Assembly (NCBI RefSeq): GCF_052048155.1 | Contig: NZ_JBNAIK010000005.1 | Location: forward strand, 41,120-105,119 | Length of the DNA stretch: 64,000 bases | Reading direction: 5' to 3' | Origin: HIMB114 sp052048155 | GTDB taxonomy: Bacteria; Pseudomonadota; Alphaproteobacteria; Pelagibacterales; Pelagibacteraceae | In this document: positions 53,749-63,167 of the stretch, piece after piece | How the letters are laid out: every line of letters starts with the position of its first letter | Numbering within the stretch: the first letter of the stretch is position 1 | Translations under genes and position numbers: made by a program | The notes under the pieces: generated by a model | Databases searched by the model: none | Told to the model about the DNA's origin: nothing | The model's input: the letters and a program-made list of their open reading frames with translations, nothing else

Positions 53749-54640
53749 TAAATTTTTCACAAAATTTTATACATTCAATAAAGCTTTGGCTATTTATTTG
53801 AGATTTATTTTTATTATTATTTAACTGTTTTGCAGGACCATGATCTGGAGATAATCTAAGGAGGTTTTTACCAATAGTAATATTTATACCTTTAAATTTA
53901 TTCATCATTTTGAAAGGTATCAATACCTGATCATGATACATACCTAAATAGACCTTATTTTTAAAATCATTAAAAGCAGTATCAGATGATATTGGCCCTA
54001 TAATATTTACCTTTTTTTTTGAAAAATATTTAACAATAGGCCTTAAGTGAGTTTCATCTTTAGTGCGATTTTGCAAATCTTTGCTCGCATGGGGATTTAA
54101 GCCCAAAACTATAATTTGAATTTTTTTTTTTATTTTTTTTTTGTAAAAGTTTTCAATATTTTTTATAGATTGTATTAATTTATTTTTTGTAATTATTTTA
54201 TCAACATTTTTTATTTCCACATGTGTAGTAAGAGGAGAAACAGAAAATTTATCGCTATATAGCAGCATTGTCTCATTTTTTTTATTGTCAAAATAATATG
54301 AAAAAAACTCCGTATATCCAAAAAATTTATTATTCAAAAATTTTTTTTTATCTAAAGGCATGTTAATTATCGCTTGAATTTTTTTTTCTTTAAATAATCT
54401 TATTGAAGCTAAAGTTATTTCTTTTAAATATTCAAAATAATTTTTTTTATTCAAATTAATATTAAAAAATATGAACTTGTCTATATTTTTCGAAAAAGAA
54501 TAAATTTTACAGAAAAGTTTTTTGTCACCTATAAAAAAAATTTTATTCAGTTTGCAATTTTTTAATTTTTTTAATGATTTGACAATAATTTTTTCGTTAA
54601 TGCTATTATTATCAGTCAATAATATGCTTATATTTTTCAT
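53741..54640 (-). CDS. pdxA: 4-hydroxythreonine-4-phosphate dehydrogenase
   Basis: An oxidoreductase of pyridoxal 5'-phosphate synthesis. The three metal-binding histidines appear as SPLTTHVEI, MYHDQVLIPFKM and SPDHGPAKQL; LNPHASKD and GPISSDTAF are further hallmarks. The 299 residues are somewhat short, with a reduced N-terminal region. It overlaps the surA stop by one base. Its partner pdxJ is not in the window. Confidence 0.92.
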   Translation of the reverse strand: MKNISILLTDNNSINEKIIVKSLKKLKNCKLNKIFFIGDKKLFCKIYSFSKNIDKFIFFNINLNKKNYFEYLKEITLASIRLFKEKKIQAIINMPLDKKKFLNNKFFGYTEFFSYYFDNKKNETMLLYSDKFSVSPLTTHVEIKNVDKIITKNKLIQSIKNIENFYKKKIKKKIQIIVLGLNPHASKDLQNRTKDETHLRPIVKYFSKKKVNIIGPISSDTAFNDFKNKVYLGMYHDQVLIPFKMMNKFKGINITIGKNLLRLSPDHGPAKQLNNNKNKSQINSQSFIECIKFCEKFNV

Positions 54641-55200
54641 TATAAATATTTTACTAAATATTTTACTTTAATTTGATTAAAAAAAGTTTTTGAATAAATA
54701 TTTAACTTTTTATTTTTTTCTATTGAAATTATCTTTTCTCTATCTTTTTCTTTTAAGTTCTTACTTTTTATTATTTGATTAATCTCATCAAAATTTACAT
54801 ATAGTTGTTGAGAGTATTTTAAATTTATTAATTTATTCCATTTATCTTGAAGGATTATTTTATTTTTAATATTATCTCTAATATCATCAGTTAGTAATTT
54901 ATTTTTTTTTTGTAAACTTAGATTTAATTTTTTATTTATTAATTTATCGTTTACATTTAATTTATAGTTTTTCAGCTCTATTTCTTTAATTTTTTCATTT
55001 ATCATTTGTTGTAAAATTATTGGTTGCTGCTTATTATCTATTTTTACATTATTTAAAAATTCTAGTGTTTTTATTTCTAATAAAAGATCATAATTTGTAA
55101 TAATTCTATTATTTATTGTTACAAGTGGGCGGAACTCTTGCGCACTGGCCTGAGACATAGATATTAAAATAAAAGAAAGAATGATTTTTATTATTTTCAT
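54640..55200 (-). CDS. SurA-like periplasmic chaperone lacking isomerase domains
   Basis: Only 186 residues are encoded, against about 430 in E. coli SurA. A signal peptide (about residues 1-20, ending ASAQ) precedes the SurA N-terminal domain: RPLVTINNRIITNYDLLLEI and QQPIILQQMINEKIKEIEL match the start of SurA proteins. No parvulin motif is seen. Downstream pdxA overlaps by one base, so no remnant lies between. The protein could keep SurA's chaperone activity for outer membrane proteins, which resides mostly in the N-terminal core. Order lptD-surA-pdxA-rsmA supports the identity. Confidence 0.82.
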   Translation of the reverse strand: MKIIKIILSFILISMSQASAQEFRPLVTINNRIITNYDLLLEIKTLEFLNNVKIDNKQQPIILQQMINEKIKEIELKNYKLNVNDKLINKKLNLSLQKKNKLLTDDIRDNIKNKIILQDKWNKLINLKYSQQLYVNFDEINQIIKSKNLKEKDREKIISIEKNKKLNIYSKTFFNQIKVKYLVKYL

Positions 55201-55203
55201 CTT

Positions 55204-57537
55204 TTAATTTATTAAGTCAGTTAAGTCTGGACCAAAATTATCCGAAAAAGGTTTTATAGTGATTCCAAAAACTAGTGTTTTTGAAGAGGTTATATCCTTG
55301 TCAAAATAGAAATCACGAGAAAGTGTTAATGATGACAATATACAGTCATTTTCAAAATTAATTCCAAATTTTAAATACTCAGAGTTATTTGTTTTTAAAT
55401 TTCTTTTTGACTCAAAATTAAAATAATAATTATCTCCAATAAGTTTTTTTATATTTATCGAGCCACTCTTTTCAGAACCCACATGGTTGTTTTTTTCTTC
55501 AAACTTTAATGCAGTATAAAATTTATTATAACTACCAGATAATATTGTATTATTGCTTACCATCTCTGAAAAATCATTTTCAATATTAAAATTATGATTT
55601 ATTGTTAAATTATTATTTTTAAAATTACTAAGAAAACTAATTTTATCCTCATTCCTTATATTCAAATCTACCTCATCACCATTTAAACTATATTTAAAGT
55701 ATCCAACTATATCTGAGGAAGAATTATTTAAAGACGATTTATTAGGCATTAATTTTTCTCTATCTTTTCTTAAAACTTGCCCTAAGCCCAAACTTGTTGT
55801 TATCTTTGTAAAATTTGAATTTTTTTTATTCTTATTGAATGTATAGTCAAAACCATGACCTATACTAGCTCCAACCTCGGGGGTATCAAGGTTATTAGTT
55901 CTATTCATGGAAAAAACATCAGAAAAATTTAATAGCTTTTCACTGTCATAAGCATTTAGCATTTTTCCACTTGTGTATTTTAAAAAAATTCTTGGAGTTA
56001 GAATCTGATAAGAATTCTTTGAGAATTTTACAAATGGCAGTGTGTTATCTAAAGCAAAAGTAAAGTAATTATCAATATTAGTATTATCTTTTTGATTTGA
56101 AACATCATCATTATAAATATTATTATTGTAGAGTGAAAGTTTTGCTACAGAGCTAATTCCATTATTTTTAAAAACTATTCCCTTGCTATCAAATGATATA
56201 TTATTTCTAATTTTAAATTGCTTTTGATTTTTTGAGAATTTTTTTCCTTGAAATAAAGTATTAAAATTAGAATTAAAATTAGCAAATTTTTTATTTAATG
56301 AAAAAACTCCATCTGGAAGATAATAGGTATACTTACTATTGTCTGATATATCCAAGTTTTCAAAAACACCAATTTTGGTACTAAATCTTTTATTAGAGTC
56401 ACTTCCTGAAATCTGAAAACTATTTTCCAATGATCTAATATCATTTTTAAATAATTTAGTATTTATTTTATTTACTCTTAAAAAATTTTGCTGTGATACT
56501 CTCTGTAATTTAAATTCTATTTGATTTTCATTAAATAAAGTACTTGGAATATTTCCACTGTAATTTGCAAATAAATAGTTCCTAGATCCTTTTGTACGGC
56601 CTGTTTTATTAAGATTTTTGTAACCTTTTGAATAGCCATTTTCTATTATGAGACTGCCATTTTTAAAAGCTTGTCTATAAGACGACCTAAGAAAATCATA
56701 TTCATCAGAATAGTACGTTGGTGTTAGTGTAAGGTCTTTATCATCATTAATTGCCCAAAAATAAGGAATTTGGATTGTTCTCCCAATATTTGTTAAAGTT
56801 TTTGCCACAGGTGGCAAAAATCCACTCTGTCTCTTTACTGATGGATCAGGATGAGAAATATATGGAGAGTAAAAAACTGGTATTTTTTTTAATTTTAAAA
56901 CTGCATTTTTATGAGTAACTCTTTTTTTATTTTTATCGTGAATGATCTTTTTACTGTTCAAAGACCATGATGGGCAAAACTCATTTTTATTATTTTTTAC
57001 ATTTGAACATGTTGTAAATTTTGCAGCATTCAAATTTGTTATATTATTTTTTTTGTTTATTATGATTTTTTTTGAAGATAAAAAAGATCCATCCGATATA
57101 TTGGCTTCAATTTCGTTCCCATACCCTATTTGAGTATTTTCATTGTACTTAAAACTATTGAAAAAAAATTTATTATCTTCTTTATCTATTAAAACTACGT
57201 TACCTATAGCTTCTATAACTTTGTTATTTGCGTTATATGTAAAAGTATTAGCAGTTAAAATATTTTCACCATCAATATATTTGGAATTATTTTTTGTTAT
57301 AATTAAATTTTTATTTCTATAGTATAAAATTTGGTCTGCATAAATTTTCTTTCCAGACGAGTGTATTGCATTAGCATTTCCATCTGCTTTAATTAAATTT
57401 TTGGCATCATCATATTCAATTTTTTTTGCTTTTATTTCAAATAATTCATTACCTTGTACTTTTTTTATAGGAATGAATATTGAAAAAATAAAAAGTATTA
57501 AAAATATTTTACGAATAATTGAAAAAAAATTAATCAT
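55204..57537 (-). CDS. lptD: LPS-assembly outer membrane protein LptD
   Basis: The outer membrane translocon that inserts lipopolysaccharide. An N-terminal signal (about 1-29) is followed by an OstA/LptA-like beta-jellyroll (IKAKKIEYDDAKNLIKADGN) and a long C-terminal beta-barrel domain. Conserved stretches include YSPYISHPDPSVKRQSGFLPP and NIGRTIQIPYFWAINDDKDLTLTPTY (shown in part). Length 777. It overlaps lptG by 8 bp and is followed by surA after 3 bp. Confidence 0.93.
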   Translation of the reverse strand: MINFFSIIRKIFLILFIFSIFIPIKKVQGNELFEIKAKKIEYDDAKNLIKADGNANAIHSSGKKIYADQILYYRNKNLIITKNNSKYIDGENILTANTFTYNANNKVIEAIGNVVLIDKEDNKFFFNSFKYNENTQIGYGNEIEANISDGSFLSSKKIIINKKNNITNLNAAKFTTCSNVKNNKNEFCPSWSLNSKKIIHDKNKKRVTHKNAVLKLKKIPVFYSPYISHPDPSVKRQSGFLPPVAKTLTNIGRTIQIPYFWAINDDKDLTLTPTYYSDEYDFLRSSYRQAFKNGSLIIENGYSKGYKNLNKTGRTKGSRNYLFANYSGNIPSTLFNENQIEFKLQRVSQQNFLRVNKINTKLFKNDIRSLENSFQISGSDSNKRFSTKIGVFENLDISDNSKYTYYLPDGVFSLNKKFANFNSNFNTLFQGKKFSKNQKQFKIRNNISFDSKGIVFKNNGISSVAKLSLYNNNIYNDDVSNQKDNTNIDNYFTFALDNTLPFVKFSKNSYQILTPRIFLKYTSGKMLNAYDSEKLLNFSDVFSMNRTNNLDTPEVGASIGHGFDYTFNKNKKNSNFTKITTSLGLGQVLRKDREKLMPNKSSLNNSSSDIVGYFKYSLNGDEVDLNIRNEDKISFLSNFKNNNLTINHNFNIENDFSEMVSNNTILSGSYNKFYTALKFEEKNNHVGSEKSGSINIKKLIGDNYYFNFESKRNLKTNNSEYLKFGINFENDCILSSLTLSRDFYFDKDITSSKTLVFGITIKPFSDNFGPDLTDLIN

Positions 57538-58627
57538 AGCTTCTTATTAAACTATAAATAGAATAAATCATTAGCAATATAACCGGCATCCAAACAGATA
57601 AAATGAGAGGTATTTTTCCACTTTCCCCCAAAGCAATTGATAAATCATTGAAAAAGTAAACAACAATACCAATTAAAATACCTAAAAATATATAAATAAA
57701 ATTATTAAAACTATAATTTACCTTTATTGTAAAAATAGTAGAAATAATAATCATTGAAAATAATAAAAAAGGTAATGATAATTGTTTATTGAGTTTAATA
57801 ATTAACTCTTGACCATAATAACCCCTGTCTCTTATTTCTTCTAACTGGCTATTAATGTTCCAGATTGAATAAATGTCTGAATTACTAAAATAACTTTTTA
57901 ATTTCCCCAAATTAATTGCACTAGTATAAATATAATTTTTTAAACTCCTGACAGATGTTTCTGAGGTAATATTTACATTATGTAAATGCCATTCATTATT
58001 TTTTATAGTAGCTTGTTCACCTGCGATCCTTTCTTTAAATATTTCATTATTAAATATATATATTGTAATGTTTTTAAGTTTAGAGAAATTTTCTTCAGTG
58101 TTTCTATCAGCTCTAATTATTAATTTTTCCACACCTTTGTTTTCTTTTATCCATATACCGGTGTTGCTCATAATTAGTAAATTATCATTATCTGAATATT
58201 TTTGCTTAACACTTTCATAATATTTAGATAATTGTGATGTAACAGGTGTAAATACAGTAATAATTATAATACCTAAAAAAAAAGAAAATATAGCTGGCAC
58301 CAGTGTTATAAAGTTTAATGAAAATCCTGATAAGCTCATTGGACTTATTTCATTGTTTTTCAAAAATTTAACGTAAAAAAAAATACCTGAAAAAAGAAAA
58401 ATAAAAGGAGAAAAATTAAAAATCAGTGTTGGAGATTTGATTAATGTTAAAATAAAAATCTTTAAAAAAAAATTATTATCAATTTCCTTTTCTTTGAAAA
58501 AGATTAATTCTTCAACAAATGTAGTAAGTATAATTAAAGAAGAAAAAATACACGTAAATATTAATAACGAAAAAGCAAATTCTTGAATAAGGTATTTTAT
58601 TAAAATTTTTGGCGTATATCTTTTCAT
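57530..58627 (-). CDS. lptG: LPS export ABC transporter permease LptG
   Basis: One of the two membrane permeases that, with the LptB ATPase, extract LPS from the inner membrane. The 365 residues have six predicted helices around a periplasmic beta domain (about residues 130-260). The N-terminus KRYTPKILIKYLIQEFAFSLL and the C-terminal GILIGIVVYFFNDLSIALG segment are typical. It lies between lptF and lptD, overlapping both. Confidence 0.92.
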   Translation of the reverse strand: MKRYTPKILIKYLIQEFAFSLLIFTCIFSSLIILTTFVEELIFFKEKEIDNNFFLKIFILTLIKSPTLIFNFSPFIFLFSGIFFYVKFLKNNEISPMSLSGFSLNFITLVPAIFSFFLGIIIITVFTPVTSQLSKYYESVKQKYSDNDNLLIMSNTGIWIKENKGVEKLIIRADRNTEENFSKLKNITIYIFNNEIFKERIAGEQATIKNNEWHLHNVNITSETSVRSLKNYIYTSAINLGKLKSYFSNSDIYSIWNINSQLEEIRDRGYYGQELIIKLNKQLSLPFLLFSMIIISTIFTIKVNYSFNNFIYIFLGILIGIVVYFFNDLSIALGESGKIPLILSVWMPVILLMIYSIYSLIRSYD

Positions 58628-59703
58628 AACTTATTTTCATTTTTAATTTGCTGAAAAAAGAATAAATTAATAATAGCTATCAGCATTAATAAAATAGAGA
58701 GATATGCATAACTTGAATTTATATTTTTTCCGCTCATCCCTAGAGCTATTTGATTTAAAATCAGCAAGGAAATTGATCCAAAAAAAATAAAAAATTTTAA
58801 TTTTTTCGAATTAATTTTTTCATTATTTGAAAAAATTAAAAAACTTATTAAACTTGTTAAAGCAATTATTAGAAAAGGTTTTATTATTCTTGTATTGATT
58901 TCTTCTCTAATTTCTTTTTTTCTATTTTCAGGAATTTGTTTATTGTCTAAATTTGTTATTAACCAATTAAAATTTCGCTCATTAAATTTTGGATAGCTTG
59001 TATTTTGAAGTTGATATTTTGAAAAATCAAAAGTTGTTTTTTTAAATTTTATAAAATTAACTGAGTTTTTAGTTTTTTCTTGCGTAGTACCATTGTATAA
59101 ATTTAAGTATGATGTATTTCCATCTGAAAGAACTTCCCCGCTGGCTGCGGTAATCGTTCTTGATTTTTCATATATAAAAATTCCTCTTAGATTGCCTTTT
59201 TTATCATTTTTTTCTACAAATATTGTTAGTCCTCCCAAAGGAGAATTAAAGTTTTTTTCTTTTACCAAGGCATTAATCAGAGTGAATTTTGAATTACCCA
59301 AAAGTAGTCTACCTTGATAAGAACTCCAAGGAGCAATAAAATTTGATAAAATGATATTTATAATTAGTGCTAGTAATCCAATATATATACAAATTGAGTA
59401 TATCTTTAATTTGCTTATTCCAGAAAGCCAATAAATTTGCATTTCATTCTGGCTATCTAATTTAGCAAATAAAAAAAATAATGAGATAATAAAATTCAAC
59501 AAATATGTATTGTCTAAAATTTTCGGATAACTAAAAATTAGATATTTTACATAAATAGAAACAGGATTTCCAAATTCTGTTATGAGACTTAATAATCTTG
59601 CAGCTTGAGAAAACCATACTAGCAAAGAGAATGATAACGAGACAAGGATAAAAATTTTAAAAAACTCAATAAAAAAATATTGGAATATCTTGTTTTTAAC
59701 CAT
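58624..59703 (-). CDS. lptF: LPS export ABC transporter permease LptF
   Basis: Second permease of the LPS exporter. The N-terminal pattern FFIEFFKIFILVSLSFSLLVWFSQAARLLSL and the polar loop with the LSGISKLKIY segment match YjgP/YjgQ-family proteins. The six helices surround a periplasmic domain. It heads the minus-strand lptF-lptG-lptD-surA-pdxA-rsmA unit and is divergent from pepA, with only 28 bp between start codons. Confidence 0.92.
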   Translation of the reverse strand: MVKNKIFQYFFIEFFKIFILVSLSFSLLVWFSQAARLLSLITEFGNPVSIYVKYLIFSYPKILDNTYLLNFIISLFFLFAKLDSQNEMQIYWLSGISKLKIYSICIYIGLLALIINIILSNFIAPWSSYQGRLLLGNSKFTLINALVKEKNFNSPLGGLTIFVEKNDKKGNLRGIFIYEKSRTITAASGEVLSDGNTSYLNLYNGTTQEKTKNSVNFIKFKKTTFDFSKYQLQNTSYPKFNERNFNWLITNLDNKQIPENRKKEIREEINTRIIKPFLIIALTSLISFLIFSNNEKINSKKLKFFIFFGSISLLILNQIALGMSGKNINSSYAYLSILLMLIAIINLFFFQQIKNENKL

Positions 59704-59731
59704 TTAATGTGTATTAACCGTTGTAATTTAT

Positions 59732-61192
59732 ATGTTTAGTATTTCAACAAAATATAGTCAAAACTTTGATTTTAGGGCTATTTTAGTTAACAAAAATTCA
59801 AATTTAAAAAATCTTAAAACAGTTTTTGATTTAAAAACTGCTGATGATTTAAAAATAAAAGCATCTAAAAATAAAAGAGGCTATACATTTGTATCTCATC
59901 TAAAAAAATCAAAATTTGCAAATCTGTTTTTCTTTAATCTAGAAGAAAGGAAAAATGATTTTGAATATCAAGAGTTAGGAGGGTTAATAATTGAAGAGGC
60001 AATAAAGTTAAAAAAAAATGAAATTGAATTATCTCTCGATAGTCTTCCGAAATTATTTATTAAGAACTCTATTATCAAAAATATCTTACTTGGTATGTTA
60101 TTGAGAAATTATGCTTTTAAAAATTACAAAACAGATCAATTGAATCAAAAAAAAATAATAAAAATAGTTTTAGTACATCCAAATAAATCTTTTTTGAAAA
60201 AATCAATTGTGGATGCGATGAATGTTTTTTTAGGTGTTAGTTTAACAAGAGATTTAGTAACTACTCCTTCTAATATACTGAATCCAGGTAAATTTTCAAA
60301 TGAGGTAAAAAAACTAGGTAAATTCGGTTTAAAAATTGAAATATTGAATGAAGATAGATTAAAAAAAATTGGTATGAATGCTTTGTTGGGCGTTGGTCAA
60401 GGCAGTGCGAACAAAAGTTATGTAGCAATAATGAGATGGAATGGTGGTAAAAAAAATTCAAAACCTCTAGCTTTTATTGGCAAGGGTGTTTGTTTTGATA
60501 CAGGTGGAATTTCTCTTAAACCAGCAAGATTTATGGAAGAAATGAAGTATGATATGGCTGGAGCAGGAACAGTAACTGGTTTGATGAAAACCTTAGCTTG
60601 CAGAAAGGCTAAAGTGAATGCAATTGGAATTATTGGCCTAGTCGAAAACATGCCCGATGGTAATGCACAAAGACCAGGTGATGTAGTCAAGTCATTTAGT
60701 GGTAAAACTATTGAAATTTTTAATACCGATGCAGAAGGTAGACTTGTTCTTGCTGATTTATTAACCTATGTTGAAAAAAGATTTAAACCTAAATTCATGA
60801 TTAATTTGGCTACATTAACTGGGGCTATAATTATCTCTTTAGGTAATGAGTATGCAGGTTTATTTTCAAATAATGATCAACTTGCAGATAGAATAAACAA
60901 AGTTGGCTACAAAGATAATGAGAAGGCATGGAGACTACCATTGAATAAAAATTTTGACGCATTAATTGACTCTCAAATTGCTGATGTCCAAAATATAAAT
61001 TACTCTGGTGGAGCTGGATCAATCACTGCGGCTCAATTTTTGCAACGATTTGTGTTAAATAAAACGCCATGGGCACACTTAGATATTGCTGGTATGGCTT
61101 GGACAAAAAAAACGACAAAAACTATTCCATTAGGAGCAACAGGTTATGGAGTAAAACTTTTAAATAGATTAGTGGAGGAGTATTATGAGTGA
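59732..61192 (+). CDS. pepA: leucyl aminopeptidase (cytosol aminopeptidase, M17)
   Basis: A dizinc aminopeptidase; homologues in E. coli also bind DNA. The metal and active-site region GKGVCFDTGGISLKPA, the signature NTDAEGRLVLAD and the C-terminal WAHLDIAG are complete. Length 486. The start lies 28 bp from divergent lptF. The end overlaps ndk by 8 bp, so the holC gene that often follows pepA in alphaproteobacteria is missing. Confidence 0.95.
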   Translation: MFSISTKYSQNFDFRAILVNKNSNLKNLKTVFDLKTADDLKIKASKNKRGYTFVSHLKKSKFANLFFFNLEERKNDFEYQELGGLIIEEAIKLKKNEIELSLDSLPKLFIKNSIIKNILLGMLLRNYAFKNYKTDQLNQKKIIKIVLVHPNKSFLKKSIVDAMNVFLGVSLTRDLVTTPSNILNPGKFSNEVKKLGKFGLKIEILNEDRLKKIGMNALLGVGQGSANKSYVAIMRWNGGKKNSKPLAFIGKGVCFDTGGISLKPARFMEEMKYDMAGAGTVTGLMKTLACRKAKVNAIGIIGLVENMPDGNAQRPGDVVKSFSGKTIEIFNTDAEGRLVLADLLTYVEKRFKPKFMINLATLTGAIIISLGNEYAGLFSNNDQLADRINKVGYKDNEKAWRLPLNKNFDALIDSQIADVQNINYSGGAGSITAAQFLQRFVLNKTPWAHLDIAGMAWTKKTTKTIPLGATGYGVKLLNRLVEEYYE

Positions 61193-61589
61193 ACAGACAT
61201 TGTCATTAATTAAACCAGATGCTGTAGAAAGAAACTTGATCGGAAAAATAATACAAATTTTTGAAGAAAATAATCTAATAATTGAAAAGATGAAAAAAAT
61301 TCACGTTGATATGGATTTTGCAAAAACATTTTATTCTGTCCATTCTGACAAACCTTTCTTTAATGATTTGTGCAGTTACATAAGTTCTGGTCCATTAGTT
61401 GCAATGGTTTTAAAGGGAGATAATGCAGTTCAAAAAAATAGAGATTTAATGGGTGCAACAAATCCAAAAGATGCAAAACCCGGTACGATTAGAAATTTAT
61501 ATGCAATTTCAATAGATAAAAACTCAGTTCACGGATCAGATTCTATTGAAAATGCTAAAATTGAAATAGATCTATTTTTTAAAGATTAA
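61185..61589 (+). CDS. ndk: nucleoside diphosphate kinase
   Basis: It keeps nucleotide triphosphate pools balanced. The phosphohistidine motif SVHGSDS places His116, and the N-terminus TLSLIKPDAVERNLIG is typical. The RNLYAISI variant of the conserved loop before the active histidine is like that of other alphaproteobacteria. 134 residues. It overlaps pepA by 8 bp and shares a TTAA palindrome at its stop with convergent purN. Confidence 0.96.
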   Translation: MSEQTLSLIKPDAVERNLIGKIIQIFEENNLIIEKMKKIHVDMDFAKTFYSVHSDKPFFNDLCSYISSGPLVAMVLKGDNAVQKNRDLMGATNPKDAKPGTIRNLYAISIDKNSVHGSDSIENAKIEIDLFFKD

Positions 61590-62152
61590 ATTATTTTTTC
61601 AAGAGCCTCAGCATAAGCTATGTGCTCTAATTTTAAAATTTTCTTTGCCAAAGTTTTTGGATTATCTGATTTAAGAATTTTAATTTTTTTTTGAATTATT
61701 ATTTTACCAGAGTCTAGCTTTTCATTTACATGATGGACTGTACATCCAGAAAATTTATATTTTGCCTTAATAGCTCTTTCGTGAGTATTTAGACCTTTTA
61801 GTTTTGGTAGGAGAGAGGGGTGAATATTCAATATTGGTATACCTGCTTTTTTTATAAAATTTGAAGATAGTATTCTCATAAATCCAGCCAAGCATATTAT
61901 TTTAATCTTATTTATTTTAATTAGTCTCAATGCTTTATTTTCAAAAGTAGATAGCTTTTTTTCAATGAAGTAATTTTTAATCTTATTTTTTTTTGCAAAA
62001 TCCAACCCTTTTGCATTTAATTTATTAGATAATACAAGGCTAACTTGGTATTTGCTTTTTTTAAGCTTAGAACTTTTGATTAAAGCTTTTAGATTCGAAC
62101 CTCTTCCAGAAATAAATACAGCTACTTTTAATTTAGAACTTAATGTTACCAT
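61586..62152 (-). CDS. purN: phosphoribosylglycinamide formyltransferase (formyl-THF-dependent)
   Basis: It formylates GAR in purine synthesis using 10-formyl-tetrahydrofolate. The substrate loop ISGRGSNLKALI, the catalytic NIHPSLLPKLKG, and the HHVNEKLDSG segment are present. The 188-residue length is normal. It overlaps purM by 20 bp and forms a purM-purN unit. Confidence 0.95.
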   Translation of the reverse strand: MVTLSSKLKVAVFISGRGSNLKALIKSSKLKKSKYQVSLVLSNKLNAKGLDFAKKNKIKNYFIEKKLSTFENKALRLIKINKIKIICLAGFMRILSSNFIKKAGIPILNIHPSLLPKLKGLNTHERAIKAKYKFSGCTVHHVNEKLDSGKIIIQKKIKILKSDNPKTLAKKILKLEHIAYAEALEKII

Positions 62153-63167
62153 TAAAAATAATTTTTTTATTATTTGAATTCATAATTTTACCAATTGGGT
62201 AGGGTTTATATTTAGTTTTAAAAAAACTCTGTACTTTTTTTAGATTTTTTTCATTTATTATAAGGCAAAATCCTACCCCGCAATTGAATGTTTTTAACAT
62301 TTCATTATCAGAGATATTGCTTTGTTTTAAAAATTTAAAGATTTTTAAGGTTTTAATTTTATCTAAATCTATCACAGCAGCCTTTCCTTTTGGTAATACT
62401 CTTGGTAAATTTTCAGTGATACCACCACCTGTAATATTACAGCATCCATTTAATAAATTTTTTGAGTGGAGTTTCAAAACTTCATTCGTATAAATTTTTG
62501 TAGGTTCTAATAATTTTTTTAGGATATTTTTATTTTTAATTTTTTTTAATTTCAATACATGTCTAACAAGCGAAAAACCATTTGAATGTAATCCTGAAGA
62601 TGGAATAGCTAAAATTAAATTATCTTTTTGTATTTTTTTTCCGTACAAAATTTTAGATTTGTCCACTATTCCAACTGAAAAACCTGCCATATCAAACTTA
62701 TTTTTTGAATATATACCTGGCATTTCAGCTGTTTCTCCTCCAGCTAAATAACATTTTGAAATTTCACAGCCTTTAGCAATTCCTTTTAATAACTTTTTGT
62801 ATTTATTTTTTTCAACTTTTCCTATTGCAATGTAATCTAAAAAAAATAACGGTCTTGCACCTTGAACGATCAGATCATTAACGCACATCGCTACCAGATC
62901 TATTCCAATTGTATCAAATTTATTTAATTTATTTGCCAACTCTAATTTGGTACCAACGCCGTCAGTAGCTGAAACTAAAACAGGATTTTTAATTTTGTGA
63001 GGCTTTAAATCAAATAAGGAGCCAAAGCCTCCAATATTTTTAAAACCAGATAATCTTGACCCTTTAATTTTTGTTTTATTAGATAGGTTTGATATATATT
63101 TTACCAATTTATTAGTATTTGATGTATCAACTCCACTTTGCTTGTATGTTAAGGTCTTTTTATGCAT
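62133..63167 (-). CDS. purM: phosphoribosylformylglycinamidine cyclo-ligase
   Basis: AIR synthetase of purine synthesis. The N-terminus LTYKQSGVDTSNTNKLV, the ATP-binding VSATDGVGTKLELA, and the later GGETAEMPGIY and GGGITENLPRVLP are hallmarks. The 344 residues fit the family. The start codon lies within the palindrome ATGCAT shared with the gene on the opposite strand, so the two coding regions overlap head to head by 6 bp. Confidence 0.96.
   Translation of the reverse strand: MHKKTLTYKQSGVDTSNTNKLVKYISNLSNKTKIKGSRLSGFKNIGGFGSLFDLKPHKIKNPVLVSATDGVGTKLELANKLNKFDTIGIDLVAMCVNDLIVQGARPLFFLDYIAIGKVEKNKYKKLLKGIAKGCEISKCYLAGGETAEMPGIYSKNKFDMAGFSVGIVDKSKILYGKKIQKDNLILAIPSSGLHSNGFSLVRHVLKLKKIKNKNILKKLLEPTKIYTNEVLKLHSKNLLNGCCNITGGGITENLPRVLPKGKAAVIDLDKIKTLKIFKFLKQSNISDNEMLKTFNCGVGFCLIINEKNLKKVQSFFKTKYKPYPIGKIMNSNNKKIIFNGNIKF

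Noticed and set aside
54630..54645. Possible frameshift that truncated SurA
   Set aside because: The stop overlaps the pdxA start directly, and pdxA is intact; no parvulin remnant in other frames.
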